Below, piece by piece: positions 39,285 to 42,249 of a stretch of 42,249 bases of DNA (the first letter of the stretch is position 1; every line of letters starts with the position of its first letter). Location of the stretch: assembly GCA_007693595.1 (NCBI GenBank), contig REDI01000040.1, positions 1 to 42,249 of the forward strand, written 5' to 3'. The notes below the pieces were generated by a model that worked only from the letters and a program-made list of their open reading frames with translations, made no database searches and was not told where the DNA came from. The position numbers and the translations under genes are program-made. This DNA is from Deltaproteobacteria bacterium (GTDB lineage: Bacteria > Myxococcota_A > UBA796 > GCA-2862545).

Positions 39285-40703
39285 ATGCGCACCGCCTTGC
39301 TCTCCCTCCTCCTCGCGTGCTCTTCCGGTCGCGAACGACCCGAACGCGCCGAGCCGCTCCAGCTCGAAGTGCGGCTCCCCAACGCCAGGCGGGCGGTCCA
39401 GACCCACCTCGGGACCTACGTTTGGCCCACCTCCCTACCCCCCGAGGACCTGACCCAGGACGATCCGCTCTGCCGATGGTGGCACGGGGCGCGGGGACAG
39501 ATCCCCCTGGCCCACGCGGGCCTGCGCGAAGGCCAGATGCGCTGGGCCGTCCTCTCGATCACGCCCGACGCGCTCTCGTTCGGCGACTCCAAGGTCCTGA
39601 CCCTGGACCGAGGCCACCCCGACCCCGCCGAGGTGGTGGGTGGAAGGCTCCCCAAGCTCTCCGAGGCCCTGGTAGATGCACGTGAGCACCTCGACGCCTG
39701 GTACGAAGTCTGCGGCAAGGTCTATCGGGATCGCCCCCTCCTCGCGGCCGACGCCGACGTCCCGGTCCAGACCGTCGGGCTGGTCTTGCAGACCGCCTCA
39801 GACCTCCGCTTCCCTCGGGTCGCCGCGCTGGTTCGCGACCCCTCGCCCGGCGAGCGTCGCACCATGGACCCCGACGATCCGGGGCACCTCGCCGTCGTTC
39901 GACAGCGCGGCGAGCAGCTCGAGCTCTTCTCGGCGGACGGAACGCGCCGCCGAGCAGGCCCCATCCGCGAGATGCAGGCGCTCCTCGGCGGGGTGATGGG
40001 CGGGGAGCGTTACGGGTGCACCCTCGTGATCGGGGAAGGTCAGACCCGCTGGGAAGAGCTGGCCGCGACCCTCGACACCTCGCAGGCCTTCCGAGCGCAC
40101 AGCAGCTTCGTCCTCTTCGAACCCCGGAGCGACGGCCTTGAGCCTCCCCCCGATCGTCCCGGCACCCCGCGAGAGCTGCTCAGCACCGACCGCCGCGCCT
40201 CCGTCCTGTGGATCGAGCTCCCGAGTGTCCAATGGCGCGATGTCGACCGTGTGGACTGCGGCGACATCGTCCACGGTCCTCTCGGGCGCGAGGCACCGCT
40301 CCCCGTCGCCCTTCGGGCCGCGCTCGACCACCACGGCGACGAGATCCCCGCCAAACCCCACCTCCCCTCAGGGCTTCGGGCCGAAACGCCCATCAGCTTG
40401 CGGGTGGTTGGCCCTGCCGAGCTCGGCAGCGCTGAGGAGCCCGTCCCTCCCCTCGCCCCCTTTCTCGCCCGCGCCAAGACCTGCGCGAACGAGGCTAGCG
40501 CTCGACCGGAGAGCCCGTCCGAGGTGGCCATGGGCTTCGAGATCGGCCCGAACGGCCAGACCTTCGACCGCTACACCGCCTCCCTCGAGCCCGACGACGC
40601 GATCCACGCCTGCCTCACTCAGGCCTTCGACGCGCTCGAGGCCTTCCCCGCCCTGGACGAGGGGCGGTATGCCTCGGTGGTGATCGGGCTCAAGGTGCGC
40701 TGA
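39285..40703 (+). CDS. lipoprotein with an AgmX/TonB-like C-terminal domain
   Basis: A 472-residue lipoprotein: MRTALLSLLLAC puts Cys12. The middle (about 40-400) is mixed alpha/beta, with no recognised family. The last 60 residues, VAMGFEIGPNGQTFDRYTASLEPDDAIHACLTQAFDALEAFPALDEGRYASVVIGLKVR, follow the pattern of the AgmX/PglI or TonB-like C-terminal domain (F-x-I-x-x-x-G, helix with C-x4-5-AF, FP, then G-x6-V). That domain is common in myxobacterial envelope proteins. GGAG lies before ATG 39285, and the longer upstream frame is rejected. Its 3' end overlaps hemY's by 14 bases (convergent). Confidence 0.7.
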   Translation: MRTALLSLLLACSSGRERPERAEPLQLEVRLPNARRAVQTHLGTYVWPTSLPPEDLTQDDPLCRWWHGARGQIPLAHAGLREGQMRWAVLSITPDALSFGDSKVLTLDRGHPDPAEVVGGRLPKLSEALVDAREHLDAWYEVCGKVYRDRPLLAADADVPVQTVGLVLQTASDLRFPRVAALVRDPSPGERRTMDPDDPGHLAVVRQRGEQLELFSADGTRRRAGPIREMQALLGGVMGGERYGCTLVIGEGQTRWEELAATLDTSQAFRAHSSFVLFEPRSDGLEPPPDRPGTPRELLSTDRRASVLWIELPSVQWRDVDRVDCGDIVHGPLGREAPLPVALRAALDHHGDEIPAKPHLPSGLRAETPISLRVVGPAELGSAEEPVPPLAPFLARAKTCANEASARPESPSEVAMGFEIGPNGQTFDRYTASLEPDDAIHACLTQAFDALEAFPALDEGRYASVVIGLKVR

Positions 40704-42024
40704 TCTTCGCGGCGAGCGCACGGGCGGCGTCGAGACCCTGCGAGAGCCCGATCCCACGGTAGCCCCATCCGAGGAGGTGAATGTCGGTCGCGGCGCGATC
40801 GAGCTGGCGCATGATGCGGCTGTGGCCCAGGCCATATTGGGGGATCCCGGGTAAGTGCCGCGCAACCTGCACCCAGCTCGGGTCGGGGGTGGGGCCCTGG
40901 ACCTGACGCACGACGCGCAGCGCGTGCGAGCGGAGCGCACGATCGGATAGGCGCGGAAGATCGGGGGCCCGCGCTCCCCCAACTAAGACACGGATCAGAT
41001 CCCAGCCGGGGGCGAGGTGGGGAAAGGTACTGCTGACCCAGATCGCACCCAGGGCGTCAAAGCGCTCCCGAGACGGGATGAGGAAACCGAACCCCTGCTG
41101 CGAGGGGCCTTCACCGCGCGGCCACGCGAGGTGAACGGCCGCGACAGGCGCCGCGCCAATGGTGGCGAGCGACGGGGCCCACACCGGGTGGATCCGTGCC
41201 GCAACCCAAGATGGAACCGCTAAAATCACCTGATCTGCGCGCGCCATGCCGAAGGGGCCGACGACACGAAGCCCACCATCGAGCCGCTCGATCCCTGTCA
41301 CCTCGGCGTTCAGACGCACCACGCCCCCGAGGCTCTCGTGCAAGGCGCGCGTAAGGGTCTGGACGCCACGCTCGAAGGTGAAGGTGGTGCGCGGAAGCCA
41401 GTCGGGCCGGGGCGAGCGGGGCGTCCGCATCATGCCGATCACCACGCTGCCGTGCTCCCGCTCTGCTGCGACCATGCCTGGGAAGGCGGCCTCGGCCTCC
41501 ATGCGATGCGCATCACCCGCGTAGATCCCCGCGACAAAGGCATCGATCATGGGGTAGGCCGCCCCTGGGCCGAGCCGGCGAGCGACGAACTCGGCGACAC
41601 TCTCGGGCGCCGCGCCCAGCCCACTCTGCCCAGCTTGGGCTTCCGAAGCAGGGATCAACGGCTCCAGGGCGGCCCGCACAAGGTCCCGCGCTCGAAAGGC
41701 AGACGGACGGAGCAGATCCCCGGGCCCGGAGGGCACGGGACGCAGCCGTCCACCCATCAGGAGGTAGCGGCGCCGCGCAGCGCGCGAGGGGCCCGCGACT
41801 TGCGCGATCAGTCCCAACGCCGAGACGAGCTCCGCGGTGGCGCTCCCCGCAGACCGCAAGGACTGAGGGCCCTGCTCGACGAGAGCCCCTTCGTGCTGCA
41901 GCGTCTTCACCACGCCACCCACGCGCCCCGACGCTTCGAGCACCACCACATCGACACCAGCTCGACGCAAGTGCCAAGCGACGGTCATCCCGACGACTCC
42001 AGCACCGACCACAGCGACCTTCAT
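40690..42024 (-). CDS. hemY: protoporphyrinogen oxidase
   Basis: A 444-residue FAD enzyme that converts protoporphyrinogen IX (or coproporphyrinogen III) to the porphyrin in heme synthesis. GAGVVGMTVAWHLRRAGVDVVVLEASGRVGG at 7-37 is the FAD motif, followed by VEQGPQSLR. The closing FAD block is IHLLGWGYRGIGLSQGLDAARALA. Oxygen-dependent PPOX, not the flavodoxin-type HemG. GGAGGG lies three bases before the ATG. The upstream neighbour is a 52-residue membrane protein, 51 bases away, on the same strand. Confidence 0.92.
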   Translation of the reverse strand: MKVAVVGAGVVGMTVAWHLRRAGVDVVVLEASGRVGGVVKTLQHEGALVEQGPQSLRSAGSATAELVSALGLIAQVAGPSRAARRRYLLMGGRLRPVPSGPGDLLRPSAFRARDLVRAALEPLIPASEAQAGQSGLGAAPESVAEFVARRLGPGAAYPMIDAFVAGIYAGDAHRMEAEAAFPGMVAAEREHGSVVIGMMRTPRSPRPDWLPRTTFTFERGVQTLTRALHESLGGVVRLNAEVTGIERLDGGLRVVGPFGMARADQVILAVPSWVAARIHPVWAPSLATIGAAPVAAVHLAWPRGEGPSQQGFGFLIPSRERFDALGAIWVSSTFPHLAPGWDLIRVLVGGARAPDLPRLSDRALRSHALRVVRQVQGPTPDPSWVQVARHLPGIPQYGLGHSRIMRQLDRAATDIHLLGWGYRGIGLSQGLDAARALAAKISAP

Positions 42025-42075
42025 GCACCCTCCAAGGCCGTGGGGGCTCTGTCGATCCGCGCGAAGCCGAAGCGC

Positions 42076-42234
42076 TCAGCGCGCCTCGATGGAGGCACCA
42101 TCGGCGTCGTCCATGAAGGCCATCGTGGCGATGGCGCCCACCGCGAGGAACCCGACCGCGAGCAGCAGAAACCCGGTGAGGAGCCAGTTCGTGGAGGGGG
42201 TCTCTTCGGTGGAGACGGTGAGGGATCGAGCCAT
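42076..42234 (-). CDS. 52-residue single-span membrane protein, unknown
   Basis: A short open frame, MARSLTVSTEETPSTNWLLT..., then GFLLLAVGFLAVGAIATMAFM as one transmembrane helix, ending DDADGASIEAR. GGAG lies before ATG 42234 and the stop is at 42076-42078. The pattern of a short soluble N-terminus, one span and acidic tail suggests a real small membrane protein; it sits upstream of hemY in the same direction and may be co-transcribed. Codon use fits a real gene. No family recognised. It is missed by size-cut gene callers. Confidence 0.6.
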   Translation of the reverse strand: MARSLTVSTEETPSTNWLLTGFLLLAVGFLAVGAIATMAFMDDADGASIEAR

Positions 42235-42249
42235 GGGGGAGCTCCAGGG

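Overview
The window is GC-rich DNA with tightly packed genes, many four-base start/stop overlaps, and an unusual number of predicted lipoproteins with Asp/Ser/Pro-rich linkers. One protein ends in a Cys-rich, MYXO-CTERM-like tail. GldA/GldFG/DUF4340, RavA/ViaA-like and GMC/Tat pairs are also present. The best guess is an uncultured Myxococcota (old 'Deltaproteobacteria') chromosome, but no rRNA or marker gene is present to prove it. MutH, AlkB and a UDP-xylose synthase-like enzyme are accessory for such a lineage. No rRNA, tRNA or CRISPR was seen.

Left end (1-4.5 kb) is the accessory region. A minus-strand gene that runs off the left edge is broken twice: by an in-frame TGA at 640-642, and by a 259-bp mini-transposon at 860-1118. 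The element has a perfect 10-bp terminal inverted repeat, three 31-bp-spaced sites at each end in opposite orientation, and a 5-bp GGCCT target duplication. Next to it lies a complete type II restriction-modification system. It has a controller protein with its tandem C-box operator, an overlapping PD-(D/E)XK-type endonuclease, and a convergent C5-cytosine methyltransferase carrying its own N-terminal HTH.

4.5-12.3 kb: ychF, a carboxypeptidase-regulatory-like lipoprotein, a thioesterase-like protein, an unrecognised 501-residue protein, a secreted YceI, and a Tat-exported small subunit overlapping a GMC alcohol-oxidase-type flavoprotein. 12.5-17.3 kb: a three-gene operon of ABC ATPase, fused GldF-GldG permease and a DUF4340 protein, preceded by a perfect 18-bp palindrome. 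17.4-21.9 kb: a small acidic protein, two tandem zinc-ribbon membrane paralogues, two small lipoproteins (one an extreme His-rich repeat protein) and a sigma-4-like HTH protein. 21.9-23.6 kb: purE-purK.

23.7-34 kb is dominated by envelope genes, mostly on the minus strand: a lipoprotein with a Cys-rich C-terminal tail, a GLUG/Ig-like lipoprotein, a RavA-ViaA-like AAA+/VWA pair with a PSAPE minisatellite, two exported proteins, a zinc-ribbon membrane protein and a UXS-type epimerase.

34-38 kb looks like a hydrocarbon/fatty-acid module: alkB, a TetR regulator and a long acyl-CoA dehydrogenase whose promoter region carries a palindrome matching the Bacillus FadR consensus. 38-42.2 kb holds a cytidine/guanine-deaminase-like enzyme, mutH, a lipoprotein with an AgmX-like tail, hemY and a 52-residue single-span membrane protein.
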